From positions 1 to 12,898 of the forward strand of contig JAQURN010000022.1 in NCBI GenBank assembly GCA_028715585.1: DNA of 12,898 nucleotides, given 5' to 3'. The notes under the pieces are model-generated. The model made no database searches. It was not told where the DNA came from and saw nothing but the letters and a program-made list of their open reading frames with translations. Positions within the stretch are counted from its first letter, which is position 1, and the number at the start of each line of letters is the position of its first letter. This DNA is from Actinomycetota bacterium (lineage in GTDB: Bacteria > Actinomycetota > Geothermincolia > Fen-727 > JAQURN01). The position numbers and the translations under genes were made by a program. Of the stretch, positions 4,739 to 12,071 are shown piece by piece.

Positions 4739-6943
4739 TTGCATGAAATGACGCGCAAGCAGAAAGACAAAACTGTTGTTTGGCAGATAGCGCCAGCGGG
4801 CTGCCTCAAGGCTAGGTTGAGGCACCGAGAAACAGCGTTTTGCCTAGGAGGCGGCGCACTAAAAGTAGTCATATTTACGTTGTTCCTTTTACTTTTGAGC
4901 CTTTCTTCCTTTTCCGCCCTAGCTCCCGCTTCTTCCAACGGCGCCCGGGATTTGGTTGTTGGCTCCCCGGATTCGAGCCTGGGTGGGGTCTTTAGGCTCT
5001 CATGGAAGATTGACAACCCTTTGAAGGTTGCCGCATACCGGGTTTACCGCTCCGAAGGAAAAGCCTCTAGGCTCATGTTAGTGCACGAGGAAGAGGTAAA
5101 CATGGAGTGGGGAAATACCATGGATTACTTCGACACTGGCCTCGAGGATGGCGTTACCTATTTCTACCAGGTAGCTGTTGTGGGGAAAGATGGGCGAGAG
5201 ATTGGAAGGACGAATATCGCGAAGGCGAAGCTTTCGAAGGCGCCCAAGAGCGGAGGTCTCCCTGGAAAACGTATCATCATTTCAGTTTATGACCAGAGAA
5301 TATATTTTCTTGAGAACGAGCAGTTCGTTAAATCACATCTTTGTTCTACTGGAGTCGATTCACACCCCACACCCATGGGAGTTTTCAAGGTTCTTTATCA
5401 TAGCCAATGTGTAATTTCAGAAAAATATGGAGGCCTTTACTGTTATTGGTGGATGGGCTTCGCTCCCGATACTGGGATGCATGCCCTTCCATATAACCCC
5501 AAGACCAAGAAATATACAGGTGGAGACAAACTTGGCAGGAAGGCATCTCACGGCTGCGTGAGGCAAGCGGTAGCCGATGCAGAATGGGCATACAGATGGG
5601 TGCCTGACGGAACCAGAATTGACATAATTGGATATCATTATGACCCCCCTCCTGTTACACCTCCACCCCCTCCTATTCCCCCGATAACGGGGGGGCATAC
5701 TAGCCCTGGGATGAGCGAGGCTCAAAACGAATGGTATTTTGCCGAGGGCTGCACCAGTGGCGGATTCGACACCTACATCTTGATGTCCAACCCGACGGAT
5801 GTAGGGGCATCGGTTAAGGCTGAGTATATGAAACCGGATGGCTCTACCGTAATAGGGAACTATATCGTGCCAGCTTTCTCCCGTTTTACAATCCATGCTA
5901 ACAGTGTTGCTGGTCTCGAGTCAGCTGAATTTTCTACGCGACTAACCTCCGATAGACCCATTGCCGCCGATAGGTCTATGTATTTTGATTACCAGGGAAA
6001 GCTTGGCGGGACCAGCTCTTCGGGCGTTTCGGCTCCTTCGAAAACTTGGTATTTTGCGGAGGGATTTACCGGAGGCTCTTTTGACGAGTTCATTCTCGTT
6101 CAAAATCCTGGAGAGGAGGCAGGTACTCTCCAGGCTAAATACATGCCTCCAGACGGAGAAACCTTGTCTATTGACTATCCAATCGGTCCTCACTCCAGGC
6201 TTTCGGTTCACGTGGACGACATCCCTGAACTTGCAAACAGTGAAGTGTCCGTGATGCTAAACTGCGACGTAGAAGTCGTAGCAGAGAGGGCGCAGTATTT
6301 CGATTATTACGGAAGGGCTGGAGGAGAAGCATCTGCTGGGGCTATGAATCCTTCGAAGGAATGGTATCTGGCTGAAGGTTACACGGGTTTCGATGAATAT
6401 GTGCTCATTCAGAATCCAGGAGAAGAAAGCGGAGAAGCAAAGGTAACATTCATGTGCCCCGATGGAAGGAATGTCAACAAGACTTATCAGCTAGAGCCGC
6501 ATTCGAGGTTTACCATAAGGCTTGGTCTCATCTCCGAACTTGGAGTTACCGATGTTTCGACTCTCGTGGAAAGCGATGTGGATGTTGTCGTTGAGAGGTC
6601 TCAGTATTTCGATTATTTCGGGAGGCAAGGTGGCGCGGACGGCATGGGTGTGTCCAAGCTCTCAAATTACTGGTATTTCGCGGAGGGATACACCGGTGGC
6701 GGCTATGACACATACATTCTTGCCATGAACCCCGGCGACGAGGGAACCAACATCAATGTCAACTTCCTTCTTCCAGGTGGGGGAATAATTCCCTTTACCT
6801 ACCCCGTAGGTCCAAAGAGCCGCTATACCATACATGTTGACGCGATACCTACCCTTGCGAACAACGAATTCTCCACCACTGTCTCTTGCGATAAGCCAAT
6901 CGTGTGCGAGAGGGCGATGTATTTTTCGATTCCAAGGCAATAG
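4739..6943 (+). CDS. Membrane-anchored or exported L,D-transpeptidase with Fn3-like domain and four WYFAEG repeats
   Basis: Residues are numbered from the upstream in-frame ATG 4724. A hydrophobic segment at 46-67 (KVVIFTLFLLLLSL core) is a signal peptide or anchor behind an unusually long basic N-terminus. An Fn3-like domain covers about 77-171. The YkuD L,D-transpeptidase domain (181-303) shows TPMGVFKV (216-223), GMHALPY with His253, and SHGCVR (275-280) with catalytic Cys278; such enzymes form 3-3 peptidoglycan cross-links or attach proteins to the wall. A Pro-rich linker (308-320) leads to four repeats starting at Trp337, 442, 547 and 650, each with WY.AEG, NPG/NPT, SR.(T/S)(I/V) and ER..YF motifs; the last is cut short. 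TTG 4739 is chosen because GGAGGA lies 8 nt upstream. ATG 4724 lacks a ribosome site and ATG 4748 is also possible. It is probably cotranscribed with rsmI. Confidence 0.9.
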   Translation: MHEMTRKQKDKTVVWQIAPAGCLKARLRHRETAFCLGGGALKVVIFTLFLLLLSLSSFSALAPASSNGARDLVVGSPDSSLGGVFRLSWKIDNPLKVAAYRVYRSEGKASRLMLVHEEEVNMEWGNTMDYFDTGLEDGVTYFYQVAVVGKDGREIGRTNIAKAKLSKAPKSGGLPGKRIIISVYDQRIYFLENEQFVKSHLCSTGVDSHPTPMGVFKVLYHSQCVISEKYGGLYCYWWMGFAPDTGMHALPYNPKTKKYTGGDKLGRKASHGCVRQAVADAEWAYRWVPDGTRIDIIGYHYDPPPVTPPPPPIPPITGGHTSPGMSEAQNEWYFAEGCTSGGFDTYILMSNPTDVGASVKAEYMKPDGSTVIGNYIVPAFSRFTIHANSVAGLESAEFSTRLTSDRPIAADRSMYFDYQGKLGGTSSSGVSAPSKTWYFAEGFTGGSFDEFILVQNPGEEAGTLQAKYMPPDGETLSIDYPIGPHSRLSVHVDDIPELANSEVSVMLNCDVEVVAERAQYFDYYGRAGGEASAGAMNPSKEWYLAEGYTGFDEYVLIQNPGEESGEAKVTFMCPDGRNVNKTYQLEPHSRFTIRLGLISELGVTDVSTLVESDVDVVVERSQYFDYFGRQGGADGMGVSKLSNYWYFAEGYTGGGYDTYILAMNPGDEGTNINVNFLLPGGGIIPFTYPVGPKSRYTIHVDAIPTLANNEFSTTVSCDKPIVCERAMYFSIPRQ
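5732..6940 (+). repeat. Four tandem protein repeats of about 103-105 codons
   Basis: Repeat units begin at 5732, 6047, 6362 and 6671 (the Trp codon of WYFAEG/WYLAEG). The DNA is mostly diverged, but a 16-nt stretch CAGTATTTCGATTATT is identical at 6293-6308 and 6602-6617, which suggests a relatively recent duplication or conversion between units 2 and 3. The fourth unit lacks the final Gly-rich linker and ends the protein. The partial protein at 3-173 carries the same repeat type. Confidence 0.85.
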
Positions 6944-6994
6944 CTCTGGTACTCCCTGCCGAGATGAAAGCTTGGAAATAATGGTGGGATATCT

Positions 6995-7843
6995 ATGGGA
7001 CGACGCATCACGAGCAAAGGAAGGTTTTTTCTCTGCCCCACTCCGATTGGAAATCTCAGAGACGTAACCCTTCGCGTTCTTGACACCCTAAAAGAGGTTG
7101 ACGTGGTCGCGGCGGAAAACATGAGGAGAGCGAGATTCCTCCTTGAGAAATACGATATCCAGAAACCGGTTATGAGTTATCGAGAAGAGAACCGTGTTTC
7201 CGCCTCGAAAAAGATAATCGAACTCATCGAAAACGGGTCGGATGTGGCTTTGGTGTCCGACGCGGGTACGCCTGGTATTTCTGATCCAGGCTATCATCTA
7301 GTTCTCGAGTGCATAGAAAACGGCATAGATGTCGTTTCACTTCCAGGTCCAAATGCCGTGATTTGCGCTCTTACTTCATCGGGGCTTCCAACTAGAAGGT
7401 TCGCCTTCGAGGGTTTTCCTCCCCGTAGAGAGGGGGAGAGGAGGAGGTGGCTTCAAAAAATTTCCCATGAGGAGAGAACCCTTGTCTTCTACGAAAGCCC
7501 CAGGAGGCTCGAGCGCACCCTTGTCGAGATGGCAGAGATGTTCGGTTCGAGAAAAATCGCGGTGGGAAGAGAACTGACCAAGATTCACGAAGAGGTGATA
7601 AGAGGGGAAATAACTGAGGTTTTGCAAAAGATTGAAGAATCACCCCCAAGGGGAGAAATCGTCATCGTGGTTGAGGGGGCAAAGCCCCGAAGTGGTGTTT
7701 CGATGGAAGAAGCGGTAAAGGAAGTTAAGCTCTTGCGCTCTCAAGGGGTTTCTCTTAAGGAAGCGGTTTCGGTGGTTTCTGAGAAGAACCCAGGGCTTTC
7801 CCGCAATGAACTTTATAACCTCGCTATCAAGGATAAAGACTAG
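6995..7843 (+). CDS. rsmI: 16S rRNA (cytidine(1402)-2'-O)-methyltransferase
   Basis: The 282-residue protein has the normal length and architecture of RsmI, an S-adenosylmethionine-dependent tetrapyrrole-methylase-fold enzyme that 2'-O-methylates C1402 in the decoding centre of 16S rRNA. Motifs are CPTPIGNLRDVTLR (14-27), VSDAGTPGISDPGYHLV (87-103, the SAM-binding hallmark), SLPGPNAV (115-122), FEGFPPRR (138-145), VFYESPRRL (164-172) and GRELTKIHEE (191-200). A C-terminal helix-turn-helix-like tail follows at about 236-277. The usual AAEDTR motif reads AAENMR (39-44), so the conserved Asp and Thr are Asn and Met, which is unusual. ATG 6995 has GGTGGGA about 6 nt upstream. It follows the L,D-transpeptidase by 51 nt on the same strand, probably in one transcript, and converges on tldD with 13 nt between the stop codons. 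Confidence 0.97.
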   Translation: MGRRITSKGRFFLCPTPIGNLRDVTLRVLDTLKEVDVVAAENMRRARFLLEKYDIQKPVMSYREENRVSASKKIIELIENGSDVALVSDAGTPGISDPGYHLVLECIENGIDVVSLPGPNAVICALTSSGLPTRRFAFEGFPPRREGERRRWLQKISHEERTLVFYESPRRLERTLVEMAEMFGSRKIAVGRELTKIHEEVIRGEITEVLQKIEESPPRGEIVIVVEGAKPRSGVSMEEAVKEVKLLRSQGVSLKEAVSVVSEKNPGLSRNELYNLAIKDKD

Positions 7844-7856
7844 TTTTTGCTTGCCT

Positions 7857-9263
7857 TTACAACTCTGTGCCCCCGACAGTGAGTTCGGCGATGCGGAAGG
7901 TCGGACAACCGGTTGTAACGGGAGCCTCTTGCCCATCCTTGCCACAGGTTCCATCCTCGAAAGAGAGGTCGTTCGCGACCAGGTCGATAGTTTGCAGAGT
8001 TTTCGGACCATTTCCAATCAGGATAGCTCCTCTCACCGGCTGACCTATCTTGCCGTTCTCAATTAGATAACCCTCCGAGACGCCGAATACGTAATCCCCT
8101 GTAACGGGGTCAACCTGCCCTCCTCCCATCTTTTTCGCGTATAGCCCCTTTGGTGTTGAGGAGATTATCTCCTGTGGAAAAATCTCGCTTGGCATGAGAT
8201 AGGTGTTGCTCATCCTGGGGATGGGAGGGTAGCGGAATGACTGTCTGCGCCCGTTCCCCGTGCTCTGTCGGGAGTCTTTCATCGCTTCGTGCTTTGCGTA
8301 TAGAAAATTCTTTAGAATTCCGTTCTCGATTAGGAGCGTCCCGCGGGGTTTTGTTCCCTCATCATCCAACGCGTAAGAGCCCCAGAGATTTTCCTTGGTG
8401 GGGTCGTCCATGACGCCCACCGCCTCGCCGGCTATTTTGGTTCCTATTTTTCCTTCATAAACCGAGGCATGGCGCTGCACGTGGTCGGCTTCCAGTCCAT
8501 GGCCGCAGGCTTCGTGAATCATGACCCCGCCAGCCCCAGAGTTAACGACTACTGACATGCGTCCAGTAGGAGCCGGACGAGCTTCGAGCATGAGGAGCGC
8601 TCTTTTTGCCGCTGTGGTTGAAAGTTCAAGTGGGTCGAAATTCTCATAAAAGCTTTCGATTTCGAGCCGTCCAGTCGCTTCTCTTCCAACCTGGAAAATC
8701 TTACCGTCTGTTGCCAGCGCCTCTACTGCCAGGCGGCTTCTCACGCCCGCGTTCGAGCATGTTTCGCCTTGGCTATCAACATAGAGCCATTCCTCGACTT
8801 GGCTGACGTGAACGGCGGAGAATTGCACGATGGCGTTGCTTAGGCTCCTTGCGGCTTTATCGCAGGACTCAAGCTTTTCTACTATGTTTTTGAAGTGGGG
8901 AAGCTTTCTCTTACTGTGCCTGGCGGAATTGTTGGCGACTGGCGCGCAAGGTTGAGGTGGAGTTTCGAGAACAACCCTCTCCTTGGAATAAAGCAGAGCC
9001 CTGGAGGTGGTGAGTGCCGCAAGCTCGAGGTGTTCCTCATCCACTATGTCAGTATGTGTATATGCCACGAGGTTCCCGGCTATTGTCCTTATCCCTGCCC
9101 CGAAGTCCAATCCGGTGTCTACGTCATCGACTTTCCCATCCTCGAACCTGACTTCCACGGTTTCTCGCCGCTGGATGAACAAGTCGGAGTATTCCCCCTT
9201 ACCAAGGGCTTTTTTAGTGATTCCTCTAGCAAGTCCGATGTCAATCATTTTCTCTATAGGCAT
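7857..9263 (-). CDS. tldD: TldD-type metalloprotease subunit
   Basis: TldD pairs with TldE (PmbA) as a Zn-dependent protease that removes leader or unfolded peptides, for example in microcin B17 maturation and CcdA turnover. Numbered from the chosen start, the metal motif is MIHEACGHGLEAD with His250, Glu251 and His255. The third Zn ligand is Cys453 in TTGCPTFRI near the C-terminus. Other family landmarks are VVVNSGAGGV before the metal site, DDEGTKPRGTLLIENG (300-315) and GVSEGYLIENG (394-404). The 468-residue length from ATG 9263 matches the family (about 460-480). The frame is open upstream to a GTG at 9392 that overlaps the tatA stop as GTGA, which would add 43 residues lacking family character; ATG 9290 is another option. 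Both upstream ribosome sites are weak, so the start is uncertain. No tldE/pmbA is in the window. Confidence 0.92.
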   Translation of the reverse strand: MPIEKMIDIGLARGITKKALGKGEYSDLFIQRRETVEVRFEDGKVDDVDTGLDFGAGIRTIAGNLVAYTHTDIVDEEHLELAALTTSRALLYSKERVVLETPPQPCAPVANNSARHSKRKLPHFKNIVEKLESCDKAARSLSNAIVQFSAVHVSQVEEWLYVDSQGETCSNAGVRSRLAVEALATDGKIFQVGREATGRLEIESFYENFDPLELSTTAAKRALLMLEARPAPTGRMSVVVNSGAGGVMIHEACGHGLEADHVQRHASVYEGKIGTKIAGEAVGVMDDPTKENLWGSYALDDEGTKPRGTLLIENGILKNFLYAKHEAMKDSRQSTGNGRRQSFRYPPIPRMSNTYLMPSEIFPQEIISSTPKGLYAKKMGGGQVDPVTGDYVFGVSEGYLIENGKIGQPVRGAILIGNGPKTLQTIDLVANDLSFEDGTCGKDGQEAPVTTGCPTFRIAELTVGGTEL

Positions 9264-9388
9264 TTCCGAGCCCGCTGGTCGGAGCAACATTGCATACCAT
9301 TCTTTAAGAGCCTCTTTTTGGAAAAGGAGCTTGTTAGCTGATGCCCTCCGACTCGAAGAATTCAGAGAAACGGTGGTTTTGCGCGGAA

Positions 9389-9577
9389 TCACTTCCGCTT
9401 GTTATTGTCTGAACTCTTTTCTTTGCTGGAATCGGTAAGGCGCCTTATACTCGCGATGGATTGCCCCAACCTTTTCGCGATTTTTGGAATCAAAGAGGGA
9501 GCGAAGAGCGCGAGGATTAAAGCGATTATCAGGGAAAGCTCGATTGGTCCTAGCCCAAAGATTGCAAAGGGAAACAC
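9389..9577 (-). CDS. tatA: TatA/TatE-like twin-arginine translocase component
   Basis: This 62-residue protein has the TatA layout: a short N-terminus with GLGPIELSLI (8-17), one membrane helix (about 12-26), a hinge, an amphipathic helix (PSLIPKIAKRLGQSIASIRR, 27-46) and a polar, charged tail. TatA forms the pore that carries folded proteins with twin-Arg signals. The hinge normally reads FGP, but here it is FAP. The start is GTG 9577, with AAGGAGGA about 6 nt upstream. It is the middle gene of a minus-strand operon, 47 nt downstream of the 2TM protein gene and followed by tldD. No tatC is visible here, so a Tat function assumes tatC elsewhere. A TatB role cannot be excluded from sequence alone. 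Confidence 0.8.
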   Translation of the reverse strand: MFPFAIFGLGPIELSLIIALILALFAPSLIPKIAKRLGQSIASIRRLTDSSKEKSSDNNKRK

Positions 9578-9624
9578 ATTTTCCTCCTTCTCATGGTGAA
9601 ATTTCTATCACAAGTCGCCGAGCC

Positions 9625-9933
9625 TTACAATTCTTTAGGCTGTGAGCTACATCCGTTCCCCGCCACCTTCTTTTTCTTTTTACGCGTTCCCTTCAACTTG
9701 AACGCCCAGTAGAAATGGTAAGCAATGCCGCCTGTCCAGAGGAAGATTGGAATCAAGATGTATGGAAAGGCGGCAGGGAAGATTATCTCCATTATCCCCA
9801 GGTAAGAACACCCAGCTACATAAGCCGTCAGATGGATGAAGAAGTTGAATTTGAGAAGAGCTTCCTTTGCCAGGCGCTCTTTTTTTGTTTCTTCGTCTTG
9901 TACCTCGTTTTTTTTCGAATCTGGCTTGTCCAA
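9625..9933 (-). CDS. Small membrane protein with a 2TM domain
   Basis: This 102-residue protein has a Lys/Glu-rich N-terminus (1-28), two hydrophobic helices (about 30-50 and 55-78) and a Lys-rich C-terminal tail (80-90). The first helix starts with FFIHLTAYV and the second ends IAYHFYWAFK, matching the pattern of the 2TM domain (PF13239). That domain is often fused to histidine kinases or found as stand-alone proteins of unknown role. The start is TTG 9933 with AAGGGA about 6 nt upstream. It is the first gene of the minus-strand group with tatA and tldD. A membrane location is clear; a function is not. Confidence 0.8.
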   Translation of the reverse strand: MDKPDSKKNEVQDEETKKERLAKEALLKFNFFIHLTAYVAGCSYLGIMEIIFPAAFPYILIPIFLWTGGIAYHFYWAFKLKGTRKKKKKVAGNGCSSQPKEL

Positions 9934-9993
9934 TTTTTTCCCTTTTGCACTGAAGGGGTTTGCGAAATTCGACTTTCTCTTATTTAGGAATTC

Positions 9994-10022
9994 TTGCAGG
10001 TTTTAATTGTATAGGCTATTTT
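9994..10022 (+). promoter_or_regulatory. Putative sigma-70 promoter for the SDR/epimerase gene
   Basis: TTGCAG (9994-9999), a 17-nt spacer and TATTTT (10017-10022) fit a sigma-70-type promoter about 100 nt upstream of the SDR start. The 189-nt gap to the divergent 2TM gene would also hold that gene's promoter on the minus strand, but only a lone TACAAT (10011-10006) is visible there. Confidence 0.4.
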
Positions 10023-10122
10023 ATCGATGCGAGCGCTTTAAGTTTTAGCTCGAATGGGTATGTTTTGGTCGAGTATCATGGCGAGATGCCGCAGATAACA
10101 TAGGTTTTGGATAGGAGGAATC

Positions 10123-11136
10123 ATGGTTGTTGTTACAGGAGCTACTGGTCATATTGGAAATGTGCTGGTCAGGGAATTACTTGCCGATGGCAAGAAGGTA
10201 AAGGCTATCGTGGCTCCAGGTGATGATCTCGAATCCATCGAGGGCTTGGATGTCGAGCTTGTCTATGCAGACATAAGAGACGCGGATTCTCTCGCGTCCG
10301 CGTTTGATGGAGCGGAATACGTCTATCACCTGGCAGGCATCATCTCTATTGGCTCTTCTAAGAGCAAGCTTTTGTGGGATGTCAATGTCGAAGGTACGAA
10401 AAACGTGATTGATGCATGTCTGCGAGCTGGGGTAAAACGTCTGCTATACGTGAGTTCCATTCATGCTTTTACAGAGCCCCCGCATGGCACTCCGATTATC
10501 GAAACCAAAAAATTCGATCCCTCTAGTGTTGTAGGGCAATATGCTAAATCCAAAGCGGCTGCTACCAATGCGGTATTAGAGGCTATAGAGAAGAGGGGAT
10601 TGGATGCGGCGATTGTGCACCCCACTGGCGTGATTGGGCCGTATGACTATAAGTTATCTAACATGGGGCAGATGATTGTCGATTATATCAACGGCCATCT
10701 GTATGCCTATATAGATGGAGCATATGATTTCGCGGATGTCAGGGATGTGGCTCGGGGCATTATTCTTGCCAGCGAGAAGGGGCAAACCGGCGAAAATTAC
10801 ATCTTGTCTGGCGAACAGATTACCGTTAGACAAATACTCGAGACCCTGGAGGATGAAACGAAAATACCCATCCCTAGAATAAAGCTCCCTTTGTGGGTGG
10901 CAAGGGCGACCGCGCCTCTGGCGGAATTTTATTACCGTCTCAAGAAGCAGCCTCCTCTATTCACTTCTTATTCCATTAGCACCCTCGTTAGCAACTCGCT
11001 GACCACGTACCAAAAGGCTACGCGGGAATTGGGTTATACAGCCAGACCGGTACGGGATTCTATTCGCGACGCGGCTCATTGGTTTAGGGCTAACCTTCCT
11101 GGCGTGCTTAAACTCACAAATGGAGACTTTGCATAA
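10123..11136 (+). CDS. NAD(P)-dependent epimerase / atypical SDR (dihydroflavonol reductase-like)
   Basis: This 337-residue protein is of the extended/atypical short-chain dehydrogenase type. It shows a Rossmann nucleotide-binding GATGHIG (6-12), the VYHLAG strand (67-72), VNVEGTKNVIDA (88-99), VSS (110-112) and catalytic YAKSK (Tyr140, Lys144). HPTGVIGP (166-173) follows, as in dihydroflavonol-4-reductase-like and 3-beta-HSD-like members. Such enzymes oxidise or reduce sugar nucleotides, sterols or isoprenoid/flavonoid-type alcohols; the substrate cannot be deduced. ATG 10123 has AGGAGG about 5 nt upstream (GGATAGGAGGAATC), a strong site. The gene is monocistronic on the plus strand and converges on sigH with 57 nt between. 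Confidence 0.93.
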   Translation: MVVVTGATGHIGNVLVRELLADGKKVKAIVAPGDDLESIEGLDVELVYADIRDADSLASAFDGAEYVYHLAGIISIGSSKSKLLWDVNVEGTKNVIDACLRAGVKRLLYVSSIHAFTEPPHGTPIIETKKFDPSSVVGQYAKSKAAATNAVLEAIEKRGLDAAIVHPTGVIGPYDYKLSNMGQMIVDYINGHLYAYIDGAYDFADVRDVARGIILASEKGQTGENYILSGEQITVRQILETLEDETKIPIPRIKLPLWVARATAPLAEFYYRLKKQPPLFTSYSISTLVSNSLTTYQKATRELGYTARPVRDSIRDAAHWFRANLPGVLKLTNGDFA

Positions 11137-11193
11137 CAGGGAAGTTTTGGAATAAAGGCAGATAGGGGAATATCTCTTCGCGCGTTGCGGGGT

Positions 11194-11844
11194 TTAGGCG
11201 GAGAGTTCTGTGTATTCCCTCTTTATCTTCTGTTTTATTCTACAAAGCGCGTTATCGACGACTTTCGTCTCGCAGCCTATATTTTCGGCGATTTCTTGGT
11301 AGCTTTTCCCGTCCAGGTACTCCATGAAGACGCTCCACTCTAACTCACTTAGCTTTTCCTGGAGAATTTCGATTACTTTTTCCAGTTCCTCCTCAGAGAT
11401 GTAAACATCGAGTGGGTCATCGGATTTCTCCGCGGAATTTATGTGGGCTGCGAGACCGTTCAGGAGGTTTTCATCGGGAGATTGTGTATCCAGGGACTGA
11501 TATCCGCTTAAGGGATTATGCTTCCTGCGGTTATAAGTTTTGACGGCTGTAATTATCTGCCTGGTGATGCAAAGAATCGCAAATGAGCGAAATGAGCAGG
11601 GTTCACTTTCCTTGAAGTCGCGAATTGCCTTGAATAAGCCAATCATGCCCTCCTGGATGATGTCCTCGTGTTCTGCCCCGTTCAGGAAGTATGAACGAGC
11701 TTTCACGTAAACGAGGTAGCGATATTTGTCAATCAGCATGCCCTCCGCGACTTTGTCGCCAGCTTTAGCGAAACTGACCAGTTCTTTGTCGGGGAGGTCT
11801 TTGTATTTCTTTAAGGAAGGGCTAGCTTTTTTGCTTGTTTCCAC
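11194..11844 (-). CDS. sigH: Sigma-70 family RNA polymerase sigma factor, SigH/Spo0H-like
   Basis: The 216-residue protein resembles SigH (sigma-30). It has region 2 at about 33-105, with KYRYLVYVKARSYF, then EDIIQEGMIGLFKAIRDF (60-77, core -10-recognition helix) and SFRSFAILCITRQIITAV (84-101). An acidic linker follows at 120-150, and region 4 at about 150-210 carries the helix-turn-helix SYQEIAENIG...VDNALCRIKQKIK. In Firmicutes SigH drives competence and early sporulation genes; the role here is unknown. No region 1.1 or 3 of a primary sigma factor is seen and no anti-sigma gene is adjacent. The start is GTG 11844 with AGGAGA about 6 nt upstream. A strong promoter and operator-like repeats lie immediately upstream. 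The family assignment is firm; the exact sigH orthology is less so. Confidence 0.85.
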   Translation of the reverse strand: METSKKASPSLKKYKDLPDKELVSFAKAGDKVAEGMLIDKYRYLVYVKARSYFLNGAEHEDIIQEGMIGLFKAIRDFKESEPCSFRSFAILCITRQIITAVKTYNRRKHNPLSGYQSLDTQSPDENLLNGLAAHINSAEKSDDPLDVYISEEELEKVIEILQEKLSELEWSVFMEYLDGKSYQEIAENIGCETKVVDNALCRIKQKIKREYTELSA

Positions 11845-11867
11845 GCCGTCTCCTGCTCATTACATTT

Positions 11868-11892
11868 ACTTTTGTAAAGTATAGTTACTATA
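11868..11892. promoter_or_regulatory. Two adjacent dyads over and downstream of the sigH -10 box
   Basis: ACTTTTGTAAAGT (11868-11880) is a 5-bp inverted repeat with a 3-nt centre. The neighbouring GTATAGTTACTATAC starts at 11879 and runs to about 11893, a 6-bp inverted repeat with centre TTA whose right arm covers the minus-strand -10 box TATAGT. Both lie between the -10 box and the start codon of sigH and could be repressor sites. They are seen directly; the function is inferred. Confidence 0.4.
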
Positions 11893-11916
11893 CATAAGTT
11901 CTGTTGCGAATGTCAA
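11887..11916 (-). promoter_or_regulatory. sigH promoter, TTGACA-18-TATAGT
   Basis: On the minus strand a consensus -35 TTGACA (11916-11911), an 18-nt spacer and a -10 TATAGT (11892-11887) lie about 45 nt upstream of the sigH start GTG 11844. This is a near-consensus housekeeping-sigma promoter, so sigH transcription is probably started by the primary sigma factor, perhaps under repression. Confidence 0.75.
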
Positions 11917-11919
11917 ATA

Positions 11920-11946
11920 AAATTTACTTTTTTTACTATTTTTACT
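11920..11946 (-). repeat. Three tandem 9-bp direct repeats upstream of the sigH -35 box
   Basis: Read on the minus strand, AGTAAAAAT, AGTAAAAAA and AGTAAATTT are three contiguous 9-bp units (11946-11938, 11937-11929, 11928-11920). They begin 4 bp upstream of the -35 box. They could be an A-tract UP element or binding iterons for an activator or repressor. A further AGTAAAT occurs near 11870-11864. Confidence 0.5.
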
Positions 11947-12016
11947 TTCCGTTGAAATTGTGGAAAAAATCGGCATTTTTTAATTAGAGTTTAGTTTGTG
12001 ATTAACACACCAGGAG

Positions 12017-12042
12017 AGAGGCGGGCTTTTCTGCCCGCCTCT
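12017..12042 (-). terminator. 10-bp GC-rich hairpin downstream of the ferredoxin gene
   Basis: AGAGGCGGGC (12017-12026) and GCCCGCCTCT (12033-12042) pair perfectly around a 6-nt loop, TTTTCT. The hairpin begins 30 nt beyond the ferredoxin stop codon and upstream of the sigH promoter, so it most likely ends the ferredoxin transcript and insulates sigH. The minus-strand tail is not T-rich, which weakens the call. On the plus strand a CTTTTT follows 6 nt later, but no plus-strand gene precedes it. Confidence 0.6.
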
Positions 12043-12071
12043 TCTCATCTTTTTGGATTGCTGGTTGTAGC

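Noticed and set aside
8895..9438. Two long plus-strand frames (148 and 143 codons) opposite tldD
   Set aside because: They are antisense to a well-supported gene, overlap each other in different frames and show no recognisable domain.
10054..10098. 14-codon frame in the SDR leader
   Set aside because: No ribosome site and a composition without regulatory codon runs.
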